DNA of 64,000 nucleotides from Hippopus hippopus (GCA_946811185.2 OX328106.1:47938311-48002310), one strand, 5' to 3'; shown: positions 22,380 to 33,356, counted from the stretch's first letter. Notes: generated by a model from the letters alone, not told the origin. Numbers and translations are program-made.

Positions 22380-22582
22380 AGTGTTGGACTAATCCTAATA
22401 GACAGGTTTTGCAAGACGATAAATCAAATGTTGCTCAAATGACAGGATTTATTTTTCGAAACGGTAGAAAATATTGTGGGAAAAGGAGAAAATGCTGGTT
22501 ACCAGCATTTTCTCCTTTTCCCACAATGTTTTCCAAAGCCTCCTTCTCCAATTTCGCTAAAAGATGGGATTGTTTGGAAAAT
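22380..22582 (+). mobile_element. MITE-1 copy with near-perfect palindrome
   Basis: The central inverted repeat at 22469-22533 (gtgggaaaaggagaaaatgc, complementary to gcattttctccttttcccac) meets at ggttacc. The right arm ends gggattgtttgg. The ends lack TTAA. Confidence 0.75.
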
Positions 22583-22802
22583 TGATAATCAATATTACCG
22601 CATTGAAGAAGCAAATAGTCGAGGTGAAGAGTTCACGACTACACTTATCAATTTAATTAACGGGGACACTCCGTATGGCCGATTAAACAAGACACTCGAA
22701 CAATATATTTATCATGTCTGTGATTGTTTAACTAGATTGGAAAAGCCTTCGATGAAGAGAATTTGCGATAAACTTGCGTTGACAAGCTGTTCACTCTCTT
22801 AG
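22583..22802 (+). pseudogene. orphan open frame, possible exon or gene fragment
   Basis: A frame of about 73 codons runs on from the MITE-1 and ends in a TAG at 22800-22802. The non-repeat part is mixed, hydrophilic and protein-like (KIDNQYYRIEEANSRGEE, then TLEQYIYHVCDCLTRLEK), unlike the low-complexity frames elsewhere. I recognise no family. The start codon at 22476 lies in the MITE, so a true start or splice site is not visible. It could be a coding remnant cut by the MITE, or chance. Confidence 0.2.
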
Positions 22803-22849
22803 AAAAATCTGCGCCCGTGGTCACAAACCATTCTAAATTCGGTAGTTAG

Positions 22850-22970
22850 TACAACTTATGGGTGGTAAGAGCAGTAGGTTTAGCCAACCAGAAATTGTGT
22901 TACCTTAAAACGTAGACAATCCATTAAAATTAGACGAAGAAAGCACTTTTGAATGGTTAGTAATTACGGG
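22850..22970 (-). mobile_element. MITE-5 fragment
   Basis: ggtttagccaaccagaaatt, gtgttaccttaaaacgtag and gaatggttagtaattacggg match the second half of MITE-5. Confidence 0.5.
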
Positions 22971-23094
22971 TCTAGATTTATTTTCCCTAACAACGCTAAA
23001 TAAAGCAAATGGATATCCTCAAACAGAACAATAGATGAGAATATCCTGCTAGGTAGCGAACACTAAAGATCAAACATCGGAGTGCGTCGAAAGC

Positions 23095-23300
23095 CAGTTG
23101 GCCAGTAACCACAGCCAAATTGTCTAGAGGCCAGTGAGTTAGTCAAGGGAGAGCAGTCTGCTACGAGCCATCGAGTCATTCGGATAGTATGGAAAATAAG
23201 CCTGTCTAGTTGCCTGTGAGTGAGCGAGTGAGTGAGCAGTCTGGCTGCCAGCCAAAGACCTTTCCACCGAGTCAGCCAGTCAAGAATGCTAGTAACCAGA
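23095..23300. repeat. low-complexity ccag/gtga-rich stretch
   Basis: Repeated ccagtgagt, gagtgagcgagtgagtgagc and gccagccaa words make an 82-codon minus frame rich in THSLTH. This is simple-sequence drift, not a gene. Confidence 0.5.
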
Positions 23301-23684
23301 CCATAAGCCATTCAAAAATACAGCCAACCATCGAGACGGCTAATCGTTGATTATTTTCCCTGAAAGTATGCTTCACATTCATTGAATACACCTTGAACCT
23401 TAAAAGCGTCTTTTAATTTGGAGCTTTCCCCTTAAGAGACGCAGCATATTTGAATAATACTTTCTTGTACAGACTCAGATTAAAAACAGACCTGACCATT
23501 CTAATGGCCTTTATCAGACGAACCGTTGTTGTCACATTAATTATTATCAGATATCAATCGGGATAAAAATATAGATCTATTTCTTGACTATGACTTTGAA
23601 CTTGAGGCTGCTGTCATCAACCTCCATGATTCTAAAGTCGATTCTAATCCTATTTTTTTTTTCAAACCAGCCACCAAATAGGCT

Positions 23685-23785
23685 GAGATATAACCTGAGA
23701 CGAAACGGCTCAGCCAATCATAAGGCTGAGACGGAACAGCTCAGCCACTCACAAGGATGAGACGGAACTTCTTAGCCTATCACAT
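23685..23785. repeat. short tandem repeat, 31-bp unit, about 3 copies
   Basis: ggctgagacggaacagctca-type units, each with an inverted ggctgag / ctcagcc pair, occur at about 23690, 23722 and 23753. Confidence 0.6.
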
Positions 23786-23959
23786 GCTTTGTCTTTGAAT
23801 AACTAAGGTTTAACCAATATTTTGAACTACTGGCGAACACGAACCCAGTAAATCATAAGAACTAGGGACGATGAGGGATCAATACATTATTTCCTGTGTC
23901 AGATTATACGCCAATTTCAAGGTGATGTACGGACCGTCTTGCGACAGTTGATAGCGACA
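23786..23959. other. spacer
   Basis: Nothing recognised. Confidence 0.4.
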
Positions 23960-24365
23960 AATATTGACCCTTTCAGCCGCACAGGCGAAAACAATGGCTT
24001 TTACACACGGTACGGATCAAGATCAGACTGCACAGAACATGAAGTCTAATCTTGAATCTATACTCTCCGCTTGTTTTGTCAAGCCTGTAAAATACTTTTT
24101 TTATCCCAAAGTTTCCGTAGAGTGGTTTTTTTTTTCAGCCCTCGGAACAGGTCGATTTTTTACATTTGGCTTTAAAAGAGTCATTCATTTCTATGTTACC
24201 AGTAACAAACTCGGCCATTATCGCAATGTCAGCTCTGTTAGAAGCACATTTGTTATATTCCGCTTTTGTAAAAAGCCGTTTTATTACAAAAGCGGTTCTA
24301 ACACAGCTCTCTCTTACAGAAGGAAATCATTTATCTTGGACTTTATAAACCCTTAGAGAGCCGTA
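23960..24365. mobile_element. MITE-2-like hairpin plus foldback
   Basis: The first part has gatcaagatcagactgcac / aagtctaatcttgaatctat (24007-24062). A separate stem follows, ccgcttttgtaa (24260-24271) with ttacaaaagcgg (24284-24295), inside a longer imperfect palindrome bounded by gctctgttagaa and ttctaacacagctc. The 130-codon frame here crosses both and is not a gene. Confidence 0.5.
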
Positions 24366-24439
24366 AAATCTCAACCTTCAGTCTAGAAATACGATGAAAT
24401 AAAAGCTAAATAATTACAATTTCAAGATTCCTCTTGTCC

Positions 24440-24670
24440 AAAACAAGAGCGGACAGTGTAGACCAAAGATCAGACTGCACATTTTGCACAACCTGATCCT
24501 GATCTACATTGATTGCCGCACGGCAACCTTAGTTGTGAAAAACGCTTTATCTAAAAGACTAAACATCGAATGACAGGAAGAGTTTTAGTTATGTTGCGAA
24601 CAGTGTAGATAAAAAAAATCGGACAGTACAGTCTGATCTTGGTTCTGCCATGCCCGACACCTTTATAAGA
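24440..24670. mobile_element. two MITE-2 hairpin fragments
   Basis: gcggacagtgtagaccaaag / cctgatcctgatctacattg at 24450-24512, and gaacagtgtagataaaaaaa / cagtctgatcttggttctgc at 24598-24650. Both lack ends. Confidence 0.5.
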
Positions 24671-24829
24671 AATTCTGCGTAATGGATTAAAAAAGACCTT
24701 GATACATTCATATCTGTATTAAAAAATGGCCAATACTGGCCCTACCTGGAATAATAACAAGAAAAACGCAGTTGTCGTCATCATGACAATCACTATTTCC
24801 ATTTGGTGATGATTTGTTTATGTTAAACT

Positions 24830-25058
24830 TTAACTCTTTACCACACAATCCCGACTTTTAACGACCCTGAGAAAGAAGCCTATAGAAAACATTGTGGGAA
24901 AAGGAGAAAATGCTGGTAACCAGCATTTTCTCCTTTTCCCACAATATTTTCTACCCTATCAAAGTCAGAAATCATCGTATTACCAAGATTTAATTTGTTG
25001 TCTGCAGATGTTTTAAATTTGGTCCAGTCCAAAAATTTGTTGTTTGGTAAAGAGTTAA
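24830..25058 (-). mobile_element. MITE-1 copy, full length with TTAA ends
   Basis: TTAActctttaccacacaat at the left and tttggtaaagagTTAA at the right. The palindrome gtgggaaaaggagaaaatgc / gcattttctccttttcccac lies at about 24893-24945. The reverse arm contains ttaatttgttgtctgcagat. Confidence 0.85.
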
Positions 25059-25224
25059 AATAGTAAAATGAGACAAAACGCAGTTGTCACAAAAATTCTT
25101 AACAAACATTATTGGATATTGGATTAATTGTGATTGAACACAGACCTTTATTTCTTGGATCTGACCTTGAACTTTGACCTTGTAAATTCGTTCTCCTGCA
25201 ATCTGCATTTGTACTTATTATGGA

Positions 25225-25780
25225 AGATAGCGCACGGTGTAAATACAGTTCAGACTGTATGTTTTGCACGCTCTATTGTAGTTTGATCTCGATCTATATC
25301 TATGAAAATACTAACACTGCCCCATATAAGTGAAAAGGCCAACTTGAATTCCAATATATTTTACACGACTTTTTTTTCTTATCCGAACGTGAACCTTACG
25401 ATTAATGTTATCAAGGTCATATTTCATGGCAAACAATGAGACTTCAAACTTTTTTATGTTGGAAAAATCTGCCCCTACAGGACAGTGAAGACTAATGTAA
25501 GACAGAGCGTTAAGTGTGGTCTGATCATGATCAAATCGGCCCCTACCTGACAGTGTAGACAAATACCAGACAGCACCTTCTGTGTTTCTTGTACACACTG
25601 AAATGATTGATAACCCTTAGTCTCCTCCGTGCAACTCAGCGATCATTTGCGGACAGTGTAGATCAAGATCAGACTGCACAGAACGTATTTTTCCCAAAAC
25701 AATTACCCTGGAATAGCAGCACTCAGGTTTTTCTACTGGCTTGAAATTACATCTCACTTACTCAGCAGGTAAAGGGTTAA
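25225..25780. mobile_element. MITE-2 fragments and a MITE-2 copy lacking one palindrome arm
   Basis: Hairpin relics occur at 25230-25300 and 25490-25575. From about 25610 a MITE-2 runs aacccttagtctcctccgtg, gtagatcaagatcagactgc, then jumps to tttttcccaaaacaattacc and ends aaagggTTAA at 25780. The second palindrome arm is deleted. Confidence 0.6.
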
Positions 25781-27599
25781 AACTATGCACTCCGCCGCTT
25801 TGAGGGGGATTAATGGGATGTTAAACACTAATGTTATATAATTAGCCATAAAAGAATAAACGTAATAAGATCAGTGCACACATGTGTTTATTGGTAAGTC
25901 TTTTTATATAAGGTCATAAATATTGATGCAGAGTTGTACTAAAAGCAGCTCTTAGAACTTTATGGCCCCGCCAATACATATTTTCTATGTCCCTTTTTTT
26001 AATGCTATCTGACTTGTCGAGAACATTCGCTAAGGTTTTTGCTACATCTATTAAAAGCGACCATCTTGGGTCAAGTGATCTCGACCAATCAAACTGTAAA
26101 ACTTTGCCTGAGTTGGAAGAAGTCTGCATATAAAATTTGGTGTAATAAATCTAAAAGTGAACCAAGAATGTTCTTATGAATGGTTGGTAAATACACGCCT
26201 AGACCTATAAGATAGAATTATTTTTGACTTTCAGTAGACACTATCATCCATAGAAAGAAGTCCACATGATATATCTTTTTGCGATGAAAGGGCCAATAAT
26301 TCGAAAAACTATAAACAATGGACAGCAGCGCGCGATCACTGTTTCTTGGATGTTTTTGTTACGCCGTGGATCGAACTTCAGCAAAGCTATCAGGCAATAA
26401 ACACTTGTTAATATCACATAATCATTTGGAACCATTCTGTTTCATTGTAATTACCTAGAGTTATTGCTGTTTTGGCAGAACAGTAGGCCCTTCCGAAATA
26501 TATTACATCGCTCATGTGTACAGACTTTGAACTGCATTTTATCTTTCGTTTTCTTCGTGAAATGGATTACCTTTGAGAAAAAGAGTGTTTACAAGCATGT
26601 TGGATACGGAGATATGGGAGATAGGACGGCAGCGACAGACAGACGGTTGGGCGAAAGACAAAGACACACAATGACTGAGACGGATAAAGACTGAGGGTTA
26701 GAGAGAAAAGAAATTGCATAAAGGTGAAAATTACACCTGATAATGATTTATCATTCTCAACTTAAGCCTCTTCTGATCTCTCTTGAATAACATAATATGA
26801 TGATAAGGTTGTTTCATTAAAAATAAACTCCAGCGGAGAAGACGTACCTTCTATTATGTTTTCGTAATTCAGAGCAGGGAATTTTTATCCCGTGAAGCCA
26901 TTTTTAAAAAAAAAAAAAACTGCTCTGTGTGAAGTTTAGGGTCACCCGCAACACTTTTTACAGTGTTGTACCAGCACTCACAGGGTGTTTTGCGAGGCAT
27001 GTGGCCAATTCCCCTTTTTCTAAAAAGATTTGACCGCAAGGAAGTTAGACAATGCCCGTACAGCTTGCTATTTTAGAATTATATATTCGGTTGCTATTGT
27101 GATGCGACTATGTGACTGTTGCTCGACGATTCGCATTTGTATGTTCATTTACTTTCCGAAACCTATACCATAATGACGACAACAAATGTCTGTCTCTCTG
27201 TCTGTCTGCCTGTCTGTATGCCTGTCTGTTTCTCTCTCTCTCTCTCAATTTGGCTGTCTCTCACTATAATCTAAATCATACATTACACGAATTCGTAATC
27301 CACAGCGCCAAACGCTACAAATCTCTGTTAAATCTCGTCATATTGCATCACCAATTATCCCCATCCTTTTAAACCTAATTACTCGATAATAATTTCTCCC
27401 TCGGTTTTTATTTCTAATTCACGACTTCGAACTAATTCAGAGTAATTGGCATTGTCAGGATACAACAAAATATCTGGAAACCCTGGGATATCCACAGATA
27501 GCTTTGCAAATTTACTCTTTCCTTGTCAACTAACTTCGACATTTTTCCAGAATCGCATTCACCGTGCATTCTTAAGAACATTCTTGCTCTTATTCGCCA
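25781..27599. other. mostly unique spacer; one unexplained minus-strand frame at 25914-26129
   Basis: The 71-codon minus frame (MQTSSNSGKVLQFDWSRS start) is of mixed composition but belongs to no family I know. MITE-5-like words (ttcttatgaatggttggtaa) occur at 26173-26195. An A run lies at 26909-26921 and a (TCTG)n/(TC)n tract at 27188-27247. Confidence 0.4.
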
Positions 27600-27745
27600 G
27601 AATATTCTAACTTGGAAAGTAACACAACTTCTGATTGGCTAAACCATTTGGTTTAGCCAATGAGAAGTTGTCATACTTTTCAATTTAGAAAATCTTATAG
27701 AATAATACTAAAAATGTTTTTATGAATAGATGGTGATTGTGGACC
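27600..27745. mobile_element. MITE-5 copy
   Basis: The palindrome acaacttctgattggctaaa / tttagccaatgagaagttgt is centred near 27647. It is flanked by gaatattctaacttggaaag and tcaatttagaaaatcttat, which are inverted relatives. A single hairpin element with no coding capacity. Confidence 0.65.
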
Positions 27746-27799
27746 AAGGTCTTAGTAAATATGATTTTTACTGCAATTGACGACTTGATCAACTGATAA

Positions 27800-27925
27800 T
27801 ATCAGGTAGCGGACGGCGTTGATCAGGCTGCACTTTCTGTGCAGTTTTATGGGGTCTGATTTTTGATATACACCGACCGCAAAAGTTTTTGAAGTTGCCA
27901 ATGGCATAGAAAGAGTTAACCATAT
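27800..27925. mobile_element. MITE-2-like divergent hairpin
   Basis: cggacggcgttgatcaggct / gggtctgatttttgatatac with flanks ggtagc and cgcaaaag. Confidence 0.4.
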
Positions 27926-28451
27926 ACTACAAAAATACGACCTCTTCTGTCATCAGAAAACATCGTAGAAAAAGGAGCAATGATTTGTAACAAGTAATTG
28001 ATACCTAAAGTTGTAAATGCTGGTAGATCACACAAAACCAGTAGAATAGCTTGTTCATTCTACGAATGCCATGTGTATGAAATAAAAATTTTCTGGTTGA
28101 TGCTATGGACTCAAATAATGCTAAGCCGTGACTTTCTTGCTCGAAAAAGAAAAATCAAGATAAAGAAAAACAAGCAAACCTAAGAAACTCAATTCATTCA
28201 TCAAACAACAACAGCAACGAAAGAAGGGATTTTCCTTGGTTCGTCATTAGGAGCGTAACTTGATAGTAAAAGGACCTTGTTAGGCTTTGATTCAGGAAAA
28301 AAGGCACGCACGAAATGTTGCTTTTCAGGAAAAATTGTGATCACAGTATCTCGAGAAAACATTTGTGTTGTAAACAAGTTTCGAAATCAACTTTGAAAAT
28401 AATGTATCATGTATCATGTAAACCTGTAACGATAGAAACAATGTGCAAGCA
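27926..28451. other. spacer, nothing recognised
   Basis: A lysine-rich 61-codon frame at 27998-28183 follows the A-rich sequence. Not supported as a gene. Confidence 0.45.
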
Positions 28452-28664
28452 TTAACTCTTTACCTGCTAAGCGCGACTCACTGACCTTTTTCGGACAGTG
28501 TAGATCAAGATCAGACTGCACAAAACGTGCAGTCTGATCTTTTATCTACACTGTCCGATAAGGCGATATTTTCCCCAAAAAAATAGCCTTGAAAAAGCAA
28601 TATTTGCGTTTTCTACTATCGACTTGGAGGTATCATTTAGTTTATTTAGCGGGATAAGGGTTAA
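28452..28664 (+). mobile_element. MITE-2 copy, full length with TTAA ends
   Basis: TTAActctttacctgctaag to gcgggataagggTTAA. The palindrome gtagatcaagatcagactgc / gcagtctgatcttttatcta is near 28499-28555. The sequence after it, ccccaaaaaaatagccttga and tcgacttggaggtatcattt, matches the other copies. Confidence 0.85.
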
Positions 28665-28734
28665 TATAACCTAGCAGATCTACTTATAATAAGGCCAAAA
28701 GAAGCGAGTGCAGTGTAATCATCAGGAGCTTTTT

Positions 28735-28915
28735 TTTAAATAGAATTCTTAGCCTAACTCTAAATCCAGATAAGTATACAATTTCTGATTAATTAAACCT
28801 TTTGGTTTAGCCAATCAGAAATTGTATTACATTAAAGTTTAGAGAATTCTTGAGAATGAGGCTAAACGTGCAGTTTAGAATGACTGGTAAATACGGACCT
28901 TGATGGTGTTTTACC
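28735..28915. mobile_element. MITE-5 copy
   Basis: The palindrome atacaatttctgattaatta / tagccaatcagaaattgtat is centred near 28803. The outer parts attcttagcctaactctaaa and gagaatgaggctaaac are related, and it ends ctggtaaatacggacc. Confidence 0.65.
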
Positions 28916-28939
28916 GACGAAACATGTCTGCATCATATG

Positions 28940-29196
28940 AGCCGTGCTCTGTGAACAGGGACTGAATGCATCTGCAAAAAGTATCGGCCCAGGTCAGTCT
29001 GCGCAATCCGCGCAGGCTGACCTGGGCCGAAACTTTTTGCTATTGGTCAATTTTCTGTATGTCCAAGGACCATTTCACTCCACAATTAAGTTGTTTGTTT
29101 GGTAAAATGGACTTTATGGATCCACAATTATGTGATGGCTGGCATGGTATCATGCATCACGGAGATGCAAAAAACACAGGGTTGCATTGCCCTCTA
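28940..29196 (+). mobile_element. MITE-4 copy
   Basis: gagccgtgctctgtgaacag, catctgcaaaaagtatcgg, palindrome caggtcagtctgcgcaatcc / gcgcaggctgacctgg (28989-29025), tttttgctattggtcaattt, ttatggatccacaattatgt and catgcatcacggagatgc. The frame at 28966-29232 is a read-through. Confidence 0.75.
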
Positions 29197-29472
29197 CAGA
29201 CAAAACTTTACCTCTTACAATATACCACTTAAAAACCACTAAAAAAATGTTGCAAAACGAGGTAGATCTACATGTATTACAAAAATTAAATCTTGAAGTT
29301 TGTTGATCAAAGGGGCATATTTAGCATTTTATGCTGTAAATCAAAATTTCTTGTTAAACACAAATAAATACAACCAGATATATTTTTCTTTGCTATCGTA
29401 TAGAAATATTACGGTTACAATAAGTAAAAAGGTGTAGATCTAATTCTGGACGTTTATATCGAGCGACAGCGA

Positions 29473-29507
29473 GTTACGGGCGAAGCCCGTAACGAGCGAA
29501 GCTCGTT
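29473..29507. repeat. two adjacent perfect mini-hairpins with GAA loops
   Basis: gttacgggc-gaa-gcccgtaac (29473-29493) overlaps aacgagc-gaa-gctcgtt (29491-29507). The arms are 9 and 7 bp without mismatch, each with a three-base GAA loop, in otherwise AT-rich sequence. Confidence 0.6.
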
Positions 29508-29956
29508 TTGCGGTAACACCGTTCTAGATTTTTAAAAATAAAATTCCGACTTCGTTCTGGGTTTTAGTCTAAATTTAAATAGGGATGACTAAAAATTGAG
29601 TGTCTTCCGGTTAGTCGCACAGCGTCACACGTATGACAATCTTTCGCACAAGTACCTGATTGGTCAAAAATGACAATAATTATCTACCGATGGGATGATT
29701 ACTTAAAAATCATTATCAGTTTAACGAGTACAGATTATCTGATTTCTTACTTACTTTCAGCGTATTTAGCGTCTATTTGTGTATAAACATACCCAATGAT
29801 CTATGCTAGCAAATAATGACGTTATTCATCATACTATTCTTACGTCATGCACGAGCCGTTTTTTCGCGGAAAATATTGTGTCGTAGAAATCATGACTAAA
29901 CTAGGTTTTTCACTCTTTCAAAATACCATTTACATAGAAGAAAGCCGGATTTATGA
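29508..29956. other. spacer, nothing recognised
   Basis: No gene or repeat seen. Confidence 0.45.
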
Positions 29957-30210
29957 TCTGTAAAAAAGGGGCTTACTGCACCCGCAAAAACTATCGACCC
30001 AGGTCGGCCTGTGCAGTCCGCGCAAGCTAACCTGTGTCAAAACTCTTTGCTAGATCTATTTTTCAACGTTCTACATGTCAAAGGAGCAGTTTGCATGCCT
30101 TTTGATTCAGTCAGTTATCATACAATATGGATGTATAATTATGTGATGACTTTCTTGGTATCATGCATCACAGAGATGCATTAAACCCTCTTTTACCGCA
30201 ACATGGCTCA
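29957..30210 (+). mobile_element. MITE-4 copy
   Basis: aaaaaggggcttactgcacc, caggtcggcctgtgcagtcc / gcgcaagctaacctgtgtc, tttttcaacgttctacatgt, tatcatgcatcacagagatg and gcaacatggctca. The left outer end is eroded. Confidence 0.7.
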
Positions 30211-30544
30211 AATACATTTATTTAATGTTACGAAAGCTTGTTAATAGATCTAAAACTTAGGCGTTTTTTTTGCCATAAGTTGGATATCTATCCGATAACT
30301 CGGCGTGTTTCATTCCAAGGATTGATGGTAGATCTAGATCTAGTCATTGTGACAAAATTCATTCCTTTATCTACACTGATCACTGTTTCAATGATGGACG
30401 TGTAGGAAAGCAGATGGGATGAAAAAGGAAAGCTACATATAATCTGATTTTAGCGATCTACGCACTCTGATTTTAAAGAAACTCCACGTAAAACATGGGT
30501 AGACCTGTGCACTAACGAAGAAATGAAAAAAAGATTCTGTTTTT

Positions 30545-30650
30545 GTTTGTTTGTTTGTTTCTTTTCCTTTTGTGTGTATATTCATTGCGGCGGTAAGTGC
30601 ACTTACCATGCGTTCCTGAAGTTCCTTTTACCAGTACTCTGCTTTATATT
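30545..30650 (-). mobile_element. SINE tail fragment
   Basis: After gtttgtttgtttgtttct comes attgcggcggtaagtgcact, matching the gcggcggccagtgcaccta of the SINEs at 33.4 and 41.0 kb, then tgcgttcctgaagttc. The tRNA-like head is missing. Confidence 0.5.
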
Positions 30651-31504
30651 TCTTAATCTACTGGCCGATTCTTCGTAAAAGTCAAAGTCTCTCTTATATA
30701 GTTCTAGATCTAGATCTACATGCAGTGAGGAAATGTTCCCGTAAAACGGTCTTTAAAAGTATGTGAGCGAATAATCATTCCAAGTTATTTTTTTCTGGAC
30801 ATAAATCAACAAAATTGTCAAGGAAATGTCTTTATTTTGTTAAGGTAATCAGGGACATTTCGCCCTATTTCACATGTATAAATCTACGAAAGAAAAATAC
30901 TTTCTACTTTTGACAACGCTCAAAATCAGTTTTGGCAAGCCGGAATACGAACTCAAAACCATTTGATTTCAAGATCTAGAATCTAGCTCGTCATTCAAAT
31001 TAATAGATATTTGTTCCACAAATCATTCACGTCGCTCGTATTGAGGCTTTGCCTTTTTCATATCATAACGGCATGGTCGTTTAACAATATGTAACTCCAT
31101 CTACTTTCATTACATCAGATATGACGTCATCGCACTCATTTGAATACAAAACCTCGTAATCGACGCGTAATCATAAGACATTTTCAGAAGTCTTTGCGAA
31201 ACTGACGCAAAATTCTAAAAAATTATTTAAGAAATTCCATTTACGAAATACTATTGAGGAAAAAAATTCTTAATTCTGTCTTTTTTTCTTTCTATGACTT
31301 GCCAGAAATCGCCTAGATTCTACCATAATTCAGTGATAAATCGTTTTGAAGTCCAGGTGAGACTATATCTATCTGAATAACTCCCTTTAAAATCATCATT
31401 CTAAAAATTATCTACTGCAAGTTTGTTTCTATAAACAAAGAGTTAACCCATAAACTGGTACATGAATGTAACTTAAAAATGTAATTGTGATTTCAATCTT
31501 CTTG
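30651..31504. other. spacer, nothing recognised
   Basis: AT-rich, with several tagatctagatct words. No gene. Confidence 0.45.
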
Positions 31505-31600
31505 TCAGAATAATATCCCCTTATCAGGCAGTCCAGACCCAAAATCAGACTGGCCGTTCTGTGCATTCTGATCTTTACACTGTCCACAAAAGCGCACTGA
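31505..31600. mobile_element. MITE-2 fragment
   Basis: gcagtccagacccaaaatca / gcattctgatctttacactg with cgcaaaagcgcactgag at its right. Confidence 0.5.
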
Positions 31601-31651
31601 GCAGCCAAATGGTAAAATCCGATATTACAGGCTGTGTCAGTCAGCTATGAC

Positions 31652-31873
31652 TTAACTCTCTGGCTACTAAGCGCGACTCACTGACCTTTTGCGGACAGTG
31701 TAGATCAAGATCAGACTGCCCAGAACGTGCAGTCTGATCTTGGATCTACACTGTCCGATAAGGAAATATTATTCCCCAAAACATAACTGTGAAATAGTAA
31801 TAGATCTATTTGGGTTTTTACTATCAAATTGAAAATTTCATTTTAGTTATTTAGCAGCTAGGATAAGGGTTAA
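31652..31873 (+). mobile_element. MITE-2 copy, full length with TTAA ends
   Basis: TTAActctctggctactaag to ggataagggTTAA. The palindrome gtagatcaagatcagactgc / gcagtctgatcttggatcta is complete. Confidence 0.85.
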
Positions 31874-31960
31874 CTGTATCGTTTTTATTTCGTTCGTACA
31901 AATGAGATAATAAAATCTCCAGGATTCGATAGCTCAGTATAATTCCTGATCAGTTCATCC

Positions 31961-32172
31961 TTAACCCTAATCCTGCTAAATACCTAGAATGGAATTTTCA
32001 ATTCAATAATAAAAACCTAAATATTGCTATTTTAAAGGTATATTTTGGGGAAAAATGTCTCCTTAGCGCACAGTGTAGATCCAAGATCAGACTGCACGTT
32101 CTGTGCAGTCTGATCTTTATCTACACTGTCCGCAAAAGGTCAGTGAGTCGCGCTTAGCAGCCTAAGGGTTAA
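31961..32172 (-). mobile_element. MITE-2 copy, reverse, full length with TTAA ends
   Basis: TTAAccctaatcctgctaaa at the left and cttagcagcctaagggTTAA at the right, the mirror of the copy at 31652. The two lie 87 bp apart in opposite orientation, so together they make a 520-bp inverted repeat. Confidence 0.85.
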
Positions 32173-32264
32173 AGCGACAAACAAATCAAACTGGATTTTT
32201 TTTTAAGCCAGCCAAAAATCCTTAACATTGAAAAGCCAATCGGTATATCTTTCTCAGAAAATTT

Positions 32265-32370
32265 CAGACAATGTAGATCCAAGTTCAGTCTGTGCAGTAA
32301 GTGTAGTAAGTGCAGTCTGGTCTTATCTACGCTCTCCGCAAGAGTGCCTTGAGTTGAGCTTAGAAGCCTT
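32265..32370 (-). mobile_element. MITE-2 fragment with small internal duplication
   Basis: gacaatgtagatccaagttc / gcagtctggtcttatctacg. The centre has gtgcagtaagtgtagtaagt, a short local duplication that breaks the stem. Confidence 0.55.
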
Positions 32371-32790
32371 AGGTTATAATTGCACTGAGATCTGAAAATG
32401 CGTAGTACACATACCGAACAGTTTATAGTCTGCTTTTAAGCATGCAACAATTTTGCGTGTTTCTCAACTGACCCGTAGCTGTCGACTCCGTAGGGTAGAG
32501 TCTACCTAAGTTGTTTAACGCACAAATGGTCCTTTTTCCTAAATGTTTTCCACACAATTCAATCAATTCTGAGATGTTCTCCTTTCCTTGATATGTGTAT
32601 TGTTTTTCATTTGTGCATTTTGTGCTAGTCTATCAATGATCGAAAAATTCGACTTGCTGGTATTGGCCTAGACCTTTACCAAATTGTACAGCGCTTTTAA
32701 CAGTCCAGGACGAAAGGGCCATTTGAAACATCGTTGACTATCAGAACATGCGTGTAACAAGCATTTTCTCCTGTTTCCATGATGTTTCTT
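32371..32790. other. spacer, nothing recognised
   Basis: A MITE-1-like word (gcattttctcctgtttccat) appears at 32761-32780 without the remaining element. Confidence 0.4.
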
Positions 32791-32834
32791 GCCATTATTA
32801 AGACAAAAACCATCATTTGAACTACATTTGTCAG

Positions 32835-33022
32835 CTGCAGCGGCCTCTAATACTGACTCATTAAAAACAAATATTGCGATTTCAAAGTTATTTTGGGGGG
32901 CAAAATATAACCGTATCAGACGGTGTAGATCCAAGATAAGACTGCACGATATGTGCAGTCTGATCTTGATCTACACTGGCCGCAAAAGCAGTTTGAGTCC
33001 TGCTAAACAATATAAGGGTTGA
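32835..33022 (-). mobile_element. MITE-2 copy, reverse, left end decayed
   Basis: aaatattgcgatttcaaag, ttttggggggcaaaat, palindrome gtgtagatccaagataagac / gtgcagtctgatcttgatct, then gctaaacaatataagggTTgaa. Open frames on both strands here (32668-32934 and 32789-33022) are shadows of the repeat. Confidence 0.65.
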
Positions 33023-33356
33023 ATTATTGTTGTGTGGTGCTGAAGAGCGGGGCGATACAAACTTATCTCAATCTTGCGTGTTTTATGCAACGGACCACCA
33101 GGGACACATATTCGGTGTTACGGTTGTTACAGCTGATTTTTTTTTTGTTTGTAATTGAATTGAAAACATTTACTTGATTACACAGTTGCTGAATTAATGG
33201 ACGACATGATATATCAAACCAATAACATCGAGAGCGATAAATTGTGTAAACCCATTACTGTAATAGCAAATGTTAGGCAGCAGAACACATAACACAGAGC
33301 CATTTGAAAGTAGTGTTTTTTTAATCGTGAAAAGAAGCCATTGCCTGTATGTAACA
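33023..33356. other. spacer, nothing recognised
   Basis: No gene or repeat seen. Confidence 0.4.

Noticed and set aside
23964..24356. 130-codon frame
   Set aside because: It crosses a MITE-2-like hairpin and an unrelated foldback; there is no coding signature.
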